Source: Ostrinia nubilalis | Taxonomy: Eukaryota; Arthropoda; Insecta; Lepidoptera; Crambidae | NCBI RefSeq assembly: GCF_963855985.1 | Contig: NC_087109.1 | Location: 2,376,001 to 2,440,000 of the forward strand | Direction: 5' to 3' | DNA: 64,000 nt | Shown here: one piece after another, positions 21,180 through 32,168 of the stretch | How the letters are laid out: every line of letters begins with the position of its first letter | Position numbering within the stretch: position 1 is the stretch's first letter | Translations under genes and position numbers: made by a program | Notes under the pieces: model-generated | The model's database searches: none | What the model was told of the DNA's origin: nothing | Seen by the model: the letters and a program-made list of their open reading frames with translations, nothing else

Positions 21180-21845
21180 AGGCTGCGTTTTCCGGTAGAG
21201 AATTATGACGGAAACGTGTTTATCTCTGCTTTGTCTCGCCCGTAGCCTCTTTTTCAAAGTTGGGATAGAAATGGCCCATGGTTTTCTCTGGTAGTCGTAA
21301 GTAGTCAAACTAATTCGTTAATTAACCAACTTACTCTAATTCCGTTCAGTTGTTTACTCGTGAAATATAATATCATGCTGTTGTGTCTAATGTGGGTAAT
21401 TAATGATACGTATTTTGTAACAAAAATTGATTTTTACAGGTATAACCTGAAAACCTAATCCTAGAGTTTATTTTACCCTAAAAAATAAAGCTTCTCATTA
21501 CTGAAGCAAAAAATAATTAATTCCAGAGATTTTGGCCAATGATACCGCATTATACAGATAAGACACGTTGGGTAAACAGACCCTGACTTGCATTACTAGC
21601 GAAAATTTACTCGGTGGAGTAAATACAAAGTACTAATAAATATATTCTTCTATTTTTTTTTTTCTGAAAATTATGCCTCTGTTGGCGTGAATTGCGTTAC
21701 ATGGACAAAAAGCACTTAAACAACTGAACAAAATAAAGCAAATGATTTTTGCTATTACATTAATTACAACGTTAAAATTAAATAAGAATAATAAGTTAAC
21801 ATTGTTGTTATAATTATGATTGCTATTAGGCTAGTTTCCTAAAGA
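21180..21845. other. Unassigned AT-rich spacer
   Basis: No feature supported. Confidence 0.45.
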
Positions 21846-21848
21846 AAT

Positions 21849-22112
21849 TTTTTTAGTCCGTCATGTTTAATATCAAAAAATATTGGACACAATATATATT
21901 TTTATTTGTCAATCTAACAAATAATTACATAGTTATGGTGCGTTGAAGTTCCGCACGACGTCACAACGTGCGGCACTTTTATGCACGCATTGACGTCACG
22001 GGCCTCTTCTTATGAACTTTGGCGCGCTTTATCTCTTTAAATTTTCATTAGTTTGAAAAAGTGAAAAATACGTGTAGAGTATTTTTTGAGAAGTTAACTG
22101 ACGGACTAATTA
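21849..22112. mobile_element. MITE P (TTAGTCCGTCA ends)
   Basis: The ends TTAGTCCGTCA and TGACGGACTAA are inverted; inner blocks (TATCAAAAAATA / TATTTTTTGAGA) also pair. The centre carries a hairpin, TTCCGCACG...CGTGCGGCA, around GACGTCACA. A relative with the same ends lies at 58079-58323. Confidence 0.72.
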
Positions 22113-22119
22113 AAACTTT

Positions 22120-22857
22120 TGCTTTTTGACCCAGGAAACATCCCTAATACGAATTTCTCGCTCGCGATAAAGTGCGTTGTGCGCGTGTATAAAATTATAG
22201 TAAGTATTACACATATTTGCTCAATGCACGTTACCTTGATACATACTTTTGAGATACTAATTATAGCTTGCACATAAAGTTATGTTTTCGTTAGAAGTTT
22301 TTTTTTGCTTTGCTTACTTAACCCTCGCTGTACCAGGTGGGGTCTGACACACGCCAGTCCTTTAAAAATCGCCATAATTTAAAAAAAATGCAAGTGCTTA
22401 ATTTGAAATTCTCAGTAGCTATAATTATGACGTTGCTGCTTCGATCAGCGTTGCTAAATCAGTCCTGTGGCGACTGCCAAATGAGTTACATGCTTTTAAA
22501 GTGCATGTGGTATCACACACCCAACCTGATGCGGCGCGTTGATAATTAAAGAGAGGCTTGGTGTATAGATTAGATTTTTCAAATTAGACGTTTTGAGCGT
22601 TAGCAAGATTAGAAAGAAAGAGAAAAAGATACACTTATTACATACGTCACACGTTTTAGATTACATACGTCACACTAAATTACTTCATTTCATGTAAAGC
22701 ACAATCGTTGTATGTAACGTTACCATCTCGCCTAGTAGCAACGTAAAAATGCCTGAACCCTCGAGCATACCTTAGTTTCCTTTTAAGTTTCATCATAATT
22801 TATGATCTATAATCCCATAGCAAGCCCTAAAGTGCTAAACAATACCTGAGCTATAGC
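22120..22857. other. Unassigned spacer
   Basis: The open frame at 22337-22549 shows no domain. No bounded repeat. Confidence 0.4.
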
Positions 22858-23011
22858 CTCTAGGGCAGGGGTTCCTAATCTTTTTCATCCCGCGGCGCAC
22901 TTACTTTAGTGTGCGCGGCAGCTGCCGCAGCGTACTGAAGGAGAGAGCTGATAGTGGGGATTGTCCACTGATCGGCTACATGCTCAGCAGGACGAAGTCT
23001 GTTTTAGAAAT

Positions 23012-25795
23012 CCGTACCGCGCGGGAATAACTTGACATCTCGACCTGCACTTTTTTTTTTTATTAGCTTAAGCGCTTCCTCTACCTTATACCCTACTGGT
23101 ATAAAAAACTCAACTCGAAATACCCAAAAATACTTGAAATACAGCTCTTGTTCATAAGTAAATATCTCTAATTTAGGCAATAAATATTTGACATAACGAT
23201 ATATCCAATTAATATTATTCTTACAAACATTTATATTTCGATTTATCAATGTATGTCAGAACATGTATTTATTAATATCTCGACTTATACATTTATGGAT
23301 TTTCGTTTTTAATTTGACAAAAACAGTTATCAAGTTATGATCCCATCTGAGTACTAAACACATCCATGATATGTGCAGTTGTCTTGTTATGCACGCAGTC
23401 AAGAGTTTGGATATTTGGAGTTATCCAGCTATTACCTTCGTATAATCATATTTTTATATTTGTCATTAGCAGTTGTTAAAATATAACATTGTCAGGATTT
23501 CGAGCGTCTTTAAATATTTTTTACTTACCAACCCCTGAAAATATTTTTTAATATATTTAAGCGTTAATTATTACTTTTATTACTATTTTCAATAGTTTAA
23601 AACCAAATTAACGTTTAAATAGCAAGTTGAAAGAAGAAGGATAAGTCTAGTCAATAGGTAGGTACTATCTACTAATGTTTTTTCATAACAGACTAATATT
23701 TCGTTTGACAACAGAATTTAAGTAAAAAATCGAATAATAAACTTTAAGGTCAATTTTAAGTTCCGGATAATTTTATTTTTATAGTCTATTTGACTTCAAT
23801 GACATTATTTAGGAATAATGATGAGGTAAAAAGTAAGTAGTGTCAATACGCCAGATCTCGTCCATTTAGTGAGTTGGTAGATTTGAGGAATAAAAATAAT
23901 ATACAATTTTTGTAATCATTTTGAACGAAAAATTGTTGTCATTATGCTCCCTTTAGTCTTTATAAGTATAGTATTAAACTTGCTCTAAACCATTCGAAGT
24001 TTTAATATTATCTTTGTAATATTAATAGAATATAGAAAAAATGCATTAAAAATCACTAATAATTAATAACAGCATGGAAATAAAAAAAATATAAATAAAA
24101 TCTTACTAATTGGTATTCAAAATATTTAGGTATCACACTTAATAATTATAAACAGACATATGAAGACCACACGGGAAAAACACAAAGAATGTCAAAAAAC
24201 TACAATTAAGAGAAAACAGTTTTTAAAGGTAGTTTTAAAATCTATATTTCTTTCATTTTAGAATATTTTATGTGAGATATTGAAACAACTTATTACTGTG
24301 TTAACATATGCTTGGCCTGTACTTCTAAAACTCGATTTGTTTAAATAAGTTTTAAGTTATGGTCCATAATATAACCGTTTCTTGCCATGGACAAACAAAC
24401 ACAAATTGAACTATTACAATTGACCACGACGATTTTACCCAATTCTGATTTTTGAAATAGAATGTTTCCCTAAAAAGCTAACATTAAAAAGTAAAAAGTA
24501 AGTTTCACAAAAAAGGTGACATTCATTGTTTTTCCCGTGTGGTCTTCATATATTTTAGTTTATTTCATTTTTTGAAATTTCAATAGTATGGCTCAATTTG
24601 CAATATGGTATATTGGTATCCTCTCTAGGTACAGTTTGCTTTTTAATATTATTTACAACGTCTGTATTTAGAAAATAGTCGTGATAATGTGGACGCAAAT
24701 TGGCTATCACAAGGGTAAGCTACATTAAGAGCGTGTATTAGCGTCCAGGAAAAGGCACAAGTACTGAAAAAAATCTTTGTGTTCGATACGTCATGTAAAT
24801 AACGTTTTACATGATATAAAACATGCATTGTTTTGTATATTTTAATATCTTAGACCCAGTTAGACCAGACCGCGATCACTTCTGACGCAAAGTGGAAATT
24901 GCATTGTAGTAAATTCGCATCTACCTTATTTTAAGTGTCATTTAATAAAGTACAATCACCGATATCATTATCCGTATTGTATGGTTAATGGTTAAGGCCT
25001 ATAGACTGCGGTAAATCCCAAACTATACCTAAATATATTAAAAACTTACCTTGAAACGCGCACCTGCTCATGTGGGATTTATTTTTGGCAAAACGGTAGC
25101 ATGCTATAAGATTTTTTTAATGTGGGTTTACGTGTCATACATTCAGGGAATCATAGCAATAGCTTTCGTTCTAGAGTGATCCGTCATTTGGACGTGAACT
25201 GGACGGTGGACGCGAAAGGGCGTGTCGACCTTACGCAAAAATGTATCTAGCTAATTTTAATCATTTTAAGCTTAATGGTAAGCTTAAAATAATTAAAATT
25301 AATTGTGCTTGTTCTGAAGCATGGCTTTTGTTCTTTTTGTTTGTCTTTTTTTAAATTTTAAGTAAACATACAATTACCTGATCAAAAGCGATCATAATCT
25401 GCGATTATATTTGATTTTTCTAATAAATTTGCTACTATTTCATTGCAAAACTGATAAAAATATGTTCTATTTTTATGTTTTGTTTTCTTACTTTAACTTC
25501 ATTCAAAATAATTAACTTAAATCCAATTTTTACACCTTAAATATTAGTTTTTCTTTGGTGAATAACTTGACAAGTCGTCGGTACACAACTTGACAAGTCT
25601 TTTTTTTAATAGATTAAGAAGATAATTTAATCAAATTCTTACGCCAATCGAAAGATATGCATCAAATTAGCTTATTTCAATCATAAAAATATCAATTATC
25701 ATTAATTCCGATTTACCAGGGAACTCTAAACTTTAAAATCGCTCCCCTGAAAAGTACGCAAAAATGACATGTCAAGTTATTCCCGCGCGGTACGG
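23012..25795. mobile_element. 2,784-bp TIR element, superfamily unknown
   Basis: The terminal inverted repeats are identical over 27 bp (CCGTACCGCGCGGGAATAAC then TTGACAT). AAAT flanks both ends (23008-23011, 25796-25799), a 4-bp target duplication. AACTTGACA-type motifs recur inside both ends (near 25564 and 25589), as subterminal sites do. Only one short frame (23004-23249, minus, crossing the left end) exceeds 60 codons and shows no transposase motif, so this copy looks non-autonomous. Confidence 0.82.
24162..24547. mobile_element. 386-bp TIR element inside the 2.78-kb element
   Basis: Its 21-bp inverted ends begin GAAGACCACACGGGAAAAAC and are flanked by ATAT on both sides (24158-24161, 24548-24551). 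GAATGTCA follows inside both ends. It inserted into the larger element later. No coding capacity. Confidence 0.85.
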
Positions 25796-25941
25796 AAATA
25801 AGATACTTACATAGCCTAAGTTTTTACTAACATTATGGATCCCTGTTATCTGAAATAAATACTTTTTATTTTATTTATTTATTTATTATTTAGTATTTTG
25901 TCACGACGCTCTACCCTTTGAAAAAACCCTAGACTCTAGGA

Positions 25942-26355
25942 CATTGTTTCCCAAAGTCAAGGCCAGGGGAGGCGCAAAGACCTTCAAAGGGGGGCGTGGG
26001 TAGTGTCATAGCTCACGAGTGAGTACTGTCATCGTATCATCGGTTGCCGAACATGACATCCTGATGCGTGCGCTTCATATTATCCCTGTGGCTCGACTTT
26101 CGCCTGGCGCAGCAGGCCAAATAAAAAGCCTAACAAAAGCCGGACAGGACGGACAAGACCGTAAAAAGCCGGACGCCTGGCAACCCTAGGCGTGGGCCAT
26201 CTGTGTACTTAAGTATAAAAAACCTGTGACCGCTGAGAGAATACATTCCAGACTGCTCGATACGACCAATAAATAATCTTGATTGGAGGATGGGAGGGCG
26301 CGGAATTTTTTGTATGATCGAAAGGGGGCGCGTCTCATAAGTTTGGGAACCAATG
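25942..26355. mobile_element. hAT-like MITE (CATTGTTTCCCAAA ends)
   Basis: The ends CATTGTTTCCCAAA and TTTGGGAACCAATG are inverted repeats. The flanks are CTCTAGGA and CTCTAGGG, a 7/8 match. The interior includes GGGGCGTGG and GAAAGGGGGCGCG blocks near the two ends, and a nested fragment at 25999-26192. Confidence 0.75.
25999..26192. mobile_element. Nested fragment of the TAGGGTTGCCA element
   Basis: TAGTGTCATAGCTC, ATCATCGGTTGCC, CTGTGGCTCGACTTTCGCCT and the right end CTGGCAACCCTAG match 16079-16644. Most of the middle is deleted. Confidence 0.7.
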
Positions 26356-26369
26356 CTCTAGGGCAAAGG

Positions 26370-27080
26370 TGTAGTAGGTTGAAGAATGTGGTTCCTGAGA
26401 GAATGCTTTACGAGTATTAGGTGTAATGGGTAGGCAAAAATGTATGGAACTCGAATTCGATTAGTCTATAAGTCTGGTAGGTAATGAAATACGTTTTCTG
26501 TTGATTCTTTTTTCACTGTTTTTTCCATCAGGGTAGTTAGTACGTATTGTATTGCTCTTGCAAATCTCGAGTAACTTTTCAAATAAAAGTTACTATTATG
26601 AATTGAGATGTATTTTTATGATGACATTGCAAAAATAAAATAAATATTACAAACTTTTCGCGCGTTGCCTTTGAATTTACAGAACTTTTTGATTCAACTC
26701 ATAATCATTTAGTCAGCCAGTAACAGTAGAAACGAGGGTTACTAATAATAGTGAATTTGTATTACATTAATGATTAGAGTTATAATTTGCTCTCGTGATG
26801 TGGATCTCGCTTTGTCTAATAAAACTAAATAATTGCGATGTGATTGTTTCAGGTTCACTTTTAAAAATAGTGGGTGCTGGTTACCGACCGTTATATTAGC
26901 GCGTTAAAAAGTTATATTTCCCATTCTGGTGCTGAGCGCCGCATAAATTCCCCAAGGAGTTATATCTTAATCAAGTATTCAGTGCTCAGTTGAAGCCATC
27001 ATTCTCGTACATCGCCATATTACACCCTTGGGGTTGGCGTGGCATGGCTGAGTTACAATGGGGCTTTAGTGGGTTTATGG
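26370..27080. other. Unassigned spacer
   Basis: No feature supported. Confidence 0.45.
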
Positions 27081-27086
27081 GATTAC

Positions 27087-27645
27087 TAGCTTTTGCTTGC
27101 AGCTTTGTCTGCGTGGAATTCGGTTAGCCATACTTTATCCTATCAGAAACTTAATTGTGAAGTAAGAGTCAAGTTGTAGTCATTTTGCTGGCAAAGTTCA
27201 TTCGCTTCGCTGACAAAAGAAATGAGACTGAAGGTGACAAGCTCAGAATTTGACTTGGCTAGTTTTTAACCAACAAACCAAATTTTAGAAAAGTAAGGCT
27301 GGGTGAATACTAAATACTCAAAACGGGGCCAAATGTATCGAAATGATTCAAGTAAGTAACACACGGCTGCAGTGTCGCCAGTTCCTTTTTCTTTGAATTT
27401 GGCTAGACACGCCGCTGTGTTTGAAAAATCTTGAAAAAGCTTTTTTTCAGTACTCAGGCCCTTTCCAGGGTGCTTTCACGTCCAAAATATAGCGTGCTAC
27501 CTTACTTTAGGGACAATAATGGGCTGGTGCTGAGAAGAAGTAAAAAAAATACTATCCATCTCTATACCAAATAAAAAAAAAAGTGAAAAAGTAACAGACA
27601 GACAAAGTTATTTTCGCATTTATGATATAAGTAGGGATAGTAAGG
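27087..27645 (-). mobile_element. Old, diverged Lep1-like Helitron
   Basis: The left side retains CTAGCTTTTGCTTGCAGC...GCGTGGAATTC and the right side CTCTATACCAAATA, CAGACAGACAAAG and TTTTCGCATTTATGATATAA, the two ends of Lep1 in minus orientation. About 400 bp of unrelated sequence lies between. Confidence 0.5.
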
Positions 27646-27837
27646 ATTTGTGTAATAAGTAAACGGTAGAGTTATCACCGTTTTATGGAGTTGGTCGCGT
27701 CTATGGCCAAAGTTTGCGAAATGAGGGACGTTGGCGGTCGATTTACGAAGAAAGTGATAATAAAAGATAAGGGTTATGGAAGAAATTGGCCGAAAATCAT
27801 ACCAAATTCATTTGAAGATAACAATATAGGTATGTAA

Positions 27838-28010
27838 CACGGGACTATTCCCACCTCTCGTTCCCACCACTGCAACTCCTGTGTAGCCAGGATCTACAGC
27901 GTGACCGCCACAAAAACCCAACCAATGAAGGTGAAGTTTGTCCCGGGGGAAAGTTAAACTGTCATTAGACCCGCAACGAAATTAATCAGAAGAACATAGG
28001 AGGAGTTCAA
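27838..28010 (-). repeat. Interspersed repeat family C
   Basis: A full-length minus-strand copy, from ACGGGACTATTCCCACCTCT to CATAGGAGGAGTTC. About 84% or more of its text matches 45150 by eye. Confidence 0.78.
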
Positions 28011-28071
28011 ATAGTATGTGACAGTGATAGAAACTTTTTTGTCACCTCCATACAGCCACGGTTAAGCCACG

Positions 28072-28178
28072 ATAGCCGACTCGTGAACCAGAGAACGCGG
28101 GTGCGAACTCCGCCGCCACTCGACTATTCCGGTGAGCCCACTCGACACAAGCATATTTAGCTTAGTACGAGGGGCTAA
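28072..28178 (+). mobile_element. tRNA-like SINE, truncated
   Basis: GATAGCCGACTCGTGAACCA, GAGAACGCGGGTGCGAACTC (B-box-like) and TTAGCTTAGTACGAGGGGCT match the inverted copy at 41488-41645. It is likely derived from a tRNA and transcribed by Pol III when intact. Confidence 0.6.
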
Positions 28179-28539
28179 GTGATTTGTGTGTGCAAAATTT
28201 TAAAAATATTTGAAACTTCTGCAGAACATAAAATCCTTCACGAAGTCATTGTAACGAGCTTCTTTTGTCCTTTACTAATCTAAAACATTATGACGTCATC
28301 GTACAACCCATGTGTACATTTTCGCGTCAATCAACACCGTACAAAGTCGGCATTGCCCTCCGATTCGAATCAAAGCGGAGTTTGCAGACATACTTAATTT
28401 TCAGTCCGAATTATGGTCCGATGGGTTTTGGTGAACAAAAAATAGTCAGCGCTTTCTTCAGTTGAAATCGTGTTAGAAATGATTGGTGCTCTAGTTGTGA
28501 CTTTAAGCCTTATAAAGGAGCTCAATATTGCACAGCGTG

Positions 28540-28892
28540 CTATGTGGAGGGAGGTCTATGTGGTCTCGATGTTTCTTTACGAGATCGAATCAGAAATGAG
28601 GAGATACGTAAACGAACTAAAGTCGTTGACATAGCCCGACGGACTAGCAAGCTGAAGTGGCAATGGGCAGGGCACATAGTACGCAGAACTGACGGCCAAT
28701 GGGGCAGCAAGGTTCTGGAGTGGCGAAAAACGTAGCGTGAGACGTCCACCCACAAGGTGGACCAATAACCTCATAAAGGTAGCAGGAAGGCGCTGGCTGC
28801 AGGCCGCTACCAACTGGACGATGTGGGAATCATTGGGGAGGCCTAGGTTCAGCAGTGGACGTCCTGTGGCTGAATTAATGATGTTGATGATC
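28540..28892 (+). mobile_element. RTE-like 3' end, (ATG)n subfamily, longest coding part
   Basis: One frame reads RDRIRNEEIRKRTKVVDIAR and continues KLKWQWAGHIVRRTDGQWG, SKVLEW before a stop; the family then continues in another frame. The 3' end is CAGCAGTGGACGTCCTGTGG and a decayed ATG tail. Confidence 0.85.
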
Positions 28893-28957
28893 ATGAACTG
28901 ACATGACATTCCAAAATATATACGTTTACAGCTTAATGTAGTTGTAATAACATTACC

Positions 28958-29120
28958 TTCGAACTCCTCCTTATGTTCTCTTGATTAAATTCGTCGCGGG
29001 TCCAATGACAGTTTAACTTTCCCCCGGGACTAACTTGACCTTCACTGGTTCGGTTTTTATTGTCGGTCAAGCTGTAGATCCTGGCTACACAGGAGTTGCA
29101 GCGGTGGGAATAGTCCGTTG
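28958..29120 (+). repeat. Interspersed repeat family C
   Basis: A full copy from TTCGAACTCCTCC to GCAGCGGTGGGAATAGTCC, in plus orientation. Confidence 0.78.
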
Positions 29121-29129
29121 TTTGTGATA

Positions 29130-29485
29130 AGTGAGATTTTGCATTATAAATGTTTACTATGACGTGTTTTGGACTCTACATTAAATAATCTTCTTTAGAA
29201 ATTACGTAACACCCTGTACAGAACTATTTCTGTTAACTAGAGCCCAAACAATACGTTCAAATTGGAACGATTGGTCGTTATCTGTTAATCTGCATACACT
29301 GACCCCACCAACATTAAGCTACGCTAAAATGAACTTTAAGCTTCGGTGATACGGTTATGGTCGAAATGTAGATACCCAATGAAAATTGCCACCTTCCGCT
29401 TACGTATTGCACTGGACAGATTGTTGGACTTAAGATCTAGAGTTAATGGATGTGGCATCGAATCTAGATAATATTCAGATAACAT
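29130..29485. other. Unassigned spacer
   Basis: No feature supported. Confidence 0.4.
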
Positions 29486-29490
29486 TCTAG

Positions 29491-29680
29491 AGTTTCATTC
29501 ACGAAGACGCGCTCCACAAATATTTGGTCGAGGGAAGCGCGGGGTGTGAGGTGTTTGATCCGAGCAATCCGAGCAGCATTATTGTAGTGTGCGTGTGCAC
29601 TTATGGATGATATAGCGTGTACCGATAGCACTCAAACATTAACGGAAGAATGGTGGGGCGCGTCTTCGTGGATGAAACGA
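29491..29680. mobile_element. MITE with GTTTCAT(T/C)CACGAAGACGCG ends
   Basis: About 26-bp inverted ends (GTTTCATTCACGAAGACGCG at the left, its near-complement at the right, two mismatches) enclose 190 bp. It is seen once here; no clear target duplication. Confidence 0.7.
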
Positions 29681-29689
29681 TCTATAAGA

Positions 29690-30240
29690 CTTATTGAAAA
29701 CCAAAGACCTTATTTTATTTTTGCATAGACTCCTTGAAAATAGTAATCGACCCGGGTTAAAAAAGTATATAAACTTCTTTGGGTATCACTGATATACACC
29801 ACACCAGTCAATTTAAATGTTTTTTATAAAATTACAAAATTATGTTTTTTCATAAAAAACGAGTGTTAATTGACGGTTACTTATAGGTCTTGTTTTCAAA
29901 GTTACTTAACTGACCAGTTTATTATTGACTTCAAATGAAATAATATTTAATCTTATCTAAAATATCTTTTTTGTGTTTTTTGTGAATCAGTGTCCGTTCT
30001 TTTATTATTAGATTTACTCATAAGTACTTACAAGTTTTGTAATTAAATAAAATATTACTTTTATAACTACCATCAATTTCCCTTAGAGGAAATTTGTGAA
30101 AGATCAACAAACAATCCAACTTCTTCCTAATCTAAACGTCTCTCAGGCTGGAAACTTAAGTTAGTTAAACCTTGAGTAATCTTTAAAGTAATCGTTTGAA
30201 AATATCTAATTTCGTTGGTTGTTTTTGTAATTAATCTTTA
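29690..30240. other. Unassigned AT-rich spacer
   Basis: No feature supported. Confidence 0.45.
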
Positions 30241-30281
30241 AAGTAGAGACAGTAAACAATTATTGTTTACTGTCTCTACTT
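30241..30281. repeat. Perfect 19-bp stem hairpin
   Basis: The arm AAGTAGAGACAGTAAACAA, loop TTA and exact complement arm sit in AT-rich DNA with no other mark of a mobile element. Confidence 0.9.
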
Positions 30282-30458
30282 GTTGTTCTATTAAAATCAA
30301 GGATAATCTTTTCCTTGAAGGTCGTTTAAAAAAACAGACCTCCATTCAAGTGGGTGGTTTTCCTCAAAGATGCCTCTTAACAAAATTTATGAGTACAACT
30401 TAAATACGGTAACGTGTCAAGTGACTTTTGAGTGTCAAGTTATTTGGAAAAACTTAAG

Positions 30459-30580
30459 ACTAGCTTTTGCCTGCGACTTTGCCCGTATTAATTTGGTCTA
30501 TATATTTGGTAAAAACCGTGATAAAATTGTCCTATGTTTTTTCTTGGGTCTCAAACTATATCTATATTAAATTAACATCT
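30459..30580 (-). mobile_element. Lep1-like Helitron fragment
   Basis: CTAGCTTTTGCCTGCGACTT, a decayed TGATAAAATTGTCCTATG part and CTCAAACTATATCTAT match the Lep1 copies in minus orientation. The 5' part is missing. Confidence 0.6.
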
Positions 30581-30644
30581 AAGTGTATGGGGCTGATACG
30601 ACCTCTCATGGTTACAAATGGCCAAACTACACCTCAGTCAATTA

Positions 30645-30822
30645 TCATCATCATCATCATCTCAGCCATAGGACGTCCACTGCTGAACATAGGCCTCCCC
30701 CAATGCTTTCCATGTTTACCCGTCCAGCGCTTTCCTGCTACCTTTATGATGTCGTCGGTCCACCTTGTGAGTGGACGTCTTACGCTGCGTTTTCCGGTAC
30801 GCGGCCTCCACTCCAGAACCTC
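30645..30822 (-). mobile_element. RTE-like 3' end, (ATG)n subfamily
   Basis: The CAT run is followed by the complement of the 3' UTR and coding end. The minus strand reads VLEWRPRTGKRSVRRPLTRW, TDDIIKVAGKRW in frame. Confidence 0.83.
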
Positions 30823-31299
30823 AGTCAATAATGAAGTTCAACCATTAGAAGTACCAGTTGGTTGAGTAGTTGAGTAAAAAGTTGGTAGTTGATAGTTGAT
30901 AGCTATATTGGAATAGCTTTATGAAAATGGGAAATTCTGTTAATTTGAATGACATTCTATTAAATAAATAACAATACATTTTAGAACCAGCTTTTCCAAC
31001 TGATGATCAAGAAAAAAACTATTGGATGAATAACGTTATTACTCACAGTTAATAAATGTCACTTCCAGGCTTAAACTCTGTCCACGTCACTGCAGTAGAA
31101 TCGCGGTCTGGATGACGTACAACGTTGTTCCAGATGGAGCACAGCTGATAAATCCTTAAAGATAACTCGTGATTCGAAGTCAGAGCTCAAAGGCCGGATT
31201 TTAGGACTAGGTTGCCAATTTCAACTGAGTGATATCGTTTTTAATATCTTTTAAAGAACTTTTACTCGTACAATCATTTTGCTTTTTGTGTTTTATAAC

Positions 31300-31915
31300 T
31301 ATACTGGTCATCACAAAAACCTACGTTTTACAGGAAAACTCGTTTCTACTGACACAATCATGGTGCCCCAACAATATTGGTGTTATTTGAAAGCCCAATA
31401 AATATGCTTAAAGAAAAACACATTTAATTTCTTAATAAACGACTTACACGATTAACATAGATATACAATAAATGTGACTTGAAAATAGACCTCACTTTGG
31501 GCTCACCTCTGGGATCAATTAGACCAATTTTTATGGTTATAAAACCAAATAATGATCTCACGTGTCCTCTTTAACAGATGGATAGCAATTAATCCCAACT
31601 TTTAACAATTAATAAACGTCACCCCCTCCTCTAAAAACTAAACTGTTGGCTTTAAAAATGTGGAAAAAAACATAATGATACTGCTTTTCATGAACTTTCA
31701 AGGAAAACTATAGCGGTTAAGATACATCAGTTAGTTGAAAAGGAAAAGTCATTTAACTCATGTATTATAAAATTTCTTAACTAGTGAAAATTCCTTAGAA
31801 GAAAGTATTAAAAGTGACTTTAGATGAAGTAATTGCTTGCTTCTGAAATATATTGTGTTAACGACGGACAACTACGGAACCCTACACATGGCACGACACG
31901 CACTTGGCCAATTAA
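31300..31915 (-). repeat. Interspersed repeat M, partly rearranged
   Basis: 31385-31475 is the reverse complement of 38180-38270 (TTATTAAGAAATTAAATGT, TTTTTCTTTAAG), while 31853-31900 (GTGTTAACGACGGACAACTA, CGGAACC) matches 38330-38380 in direct orientation. The element has GGTTCCGTAG-type ends in both directions. Confidence 0.55.
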
Positions 31916-32001
31916 GAATGACAAAAGGTTTTCAAATTTTCATTTAGCAAACTTAGTTATTGCTAATTAAATTTAATATATATTTTTAAATCATTTAATG
32001 C

Positions 32002-32168
32002 TCACAAGAAATAAAACTGAAATATCACAAATATATACTGAAAGTGCAATGAAATCAACTGCAAGGGCGTTGTTGCATCTATATCGAACCAGCCGCACGC
32101 GCTGAACTTCTTGAACTCTCGTTTGTTGATATGTTGTACTTGTTTGTTCACGATCTTCTCATAATAGG
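32002..32168 (-). CDS. Gustatory receptor terminal exon 4
   Basis: The acceptor TTCTTCGACAG is followed by CC, which completes a Thr codon with the A left by exon 3. It then reads 54 residues to a TGA stop. It carries the family's most conserved region, REFKKFSACGWFDID and the terminal helix QYIFVIFQFYFL. The upstream part of this open frame (32169-32256) is intronic repeat, not exon. Confidence 0.86.

Larger units (their letters stand above)
22866..26355. mobile_element. Nest of hAT-like elements between CTCTAGGG repeats
   Basis: CTCTAGGG occurs at 22858-22865 and 26356-26363, an exact 8-bp pair as expected of hAT insertion. The left end starts CAGGGGTTCC and the right end reads GGGAACCAATG. 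A third copy (CTCTAGGA, 25934-25941) precedes an inner element starting CATTGTTTCCC. The interior is occupied by a 2.78-kb TIR element. No transposase coding was found. Confidence 0.6.

Noticed and set aside
23004..23249. 81-codon frame at the left end of the 2.78-kb element as a transposase
   Set aside because: It crosses the terminal repeat into flanking DNA and shows no catalytic or DNA-binding motif.
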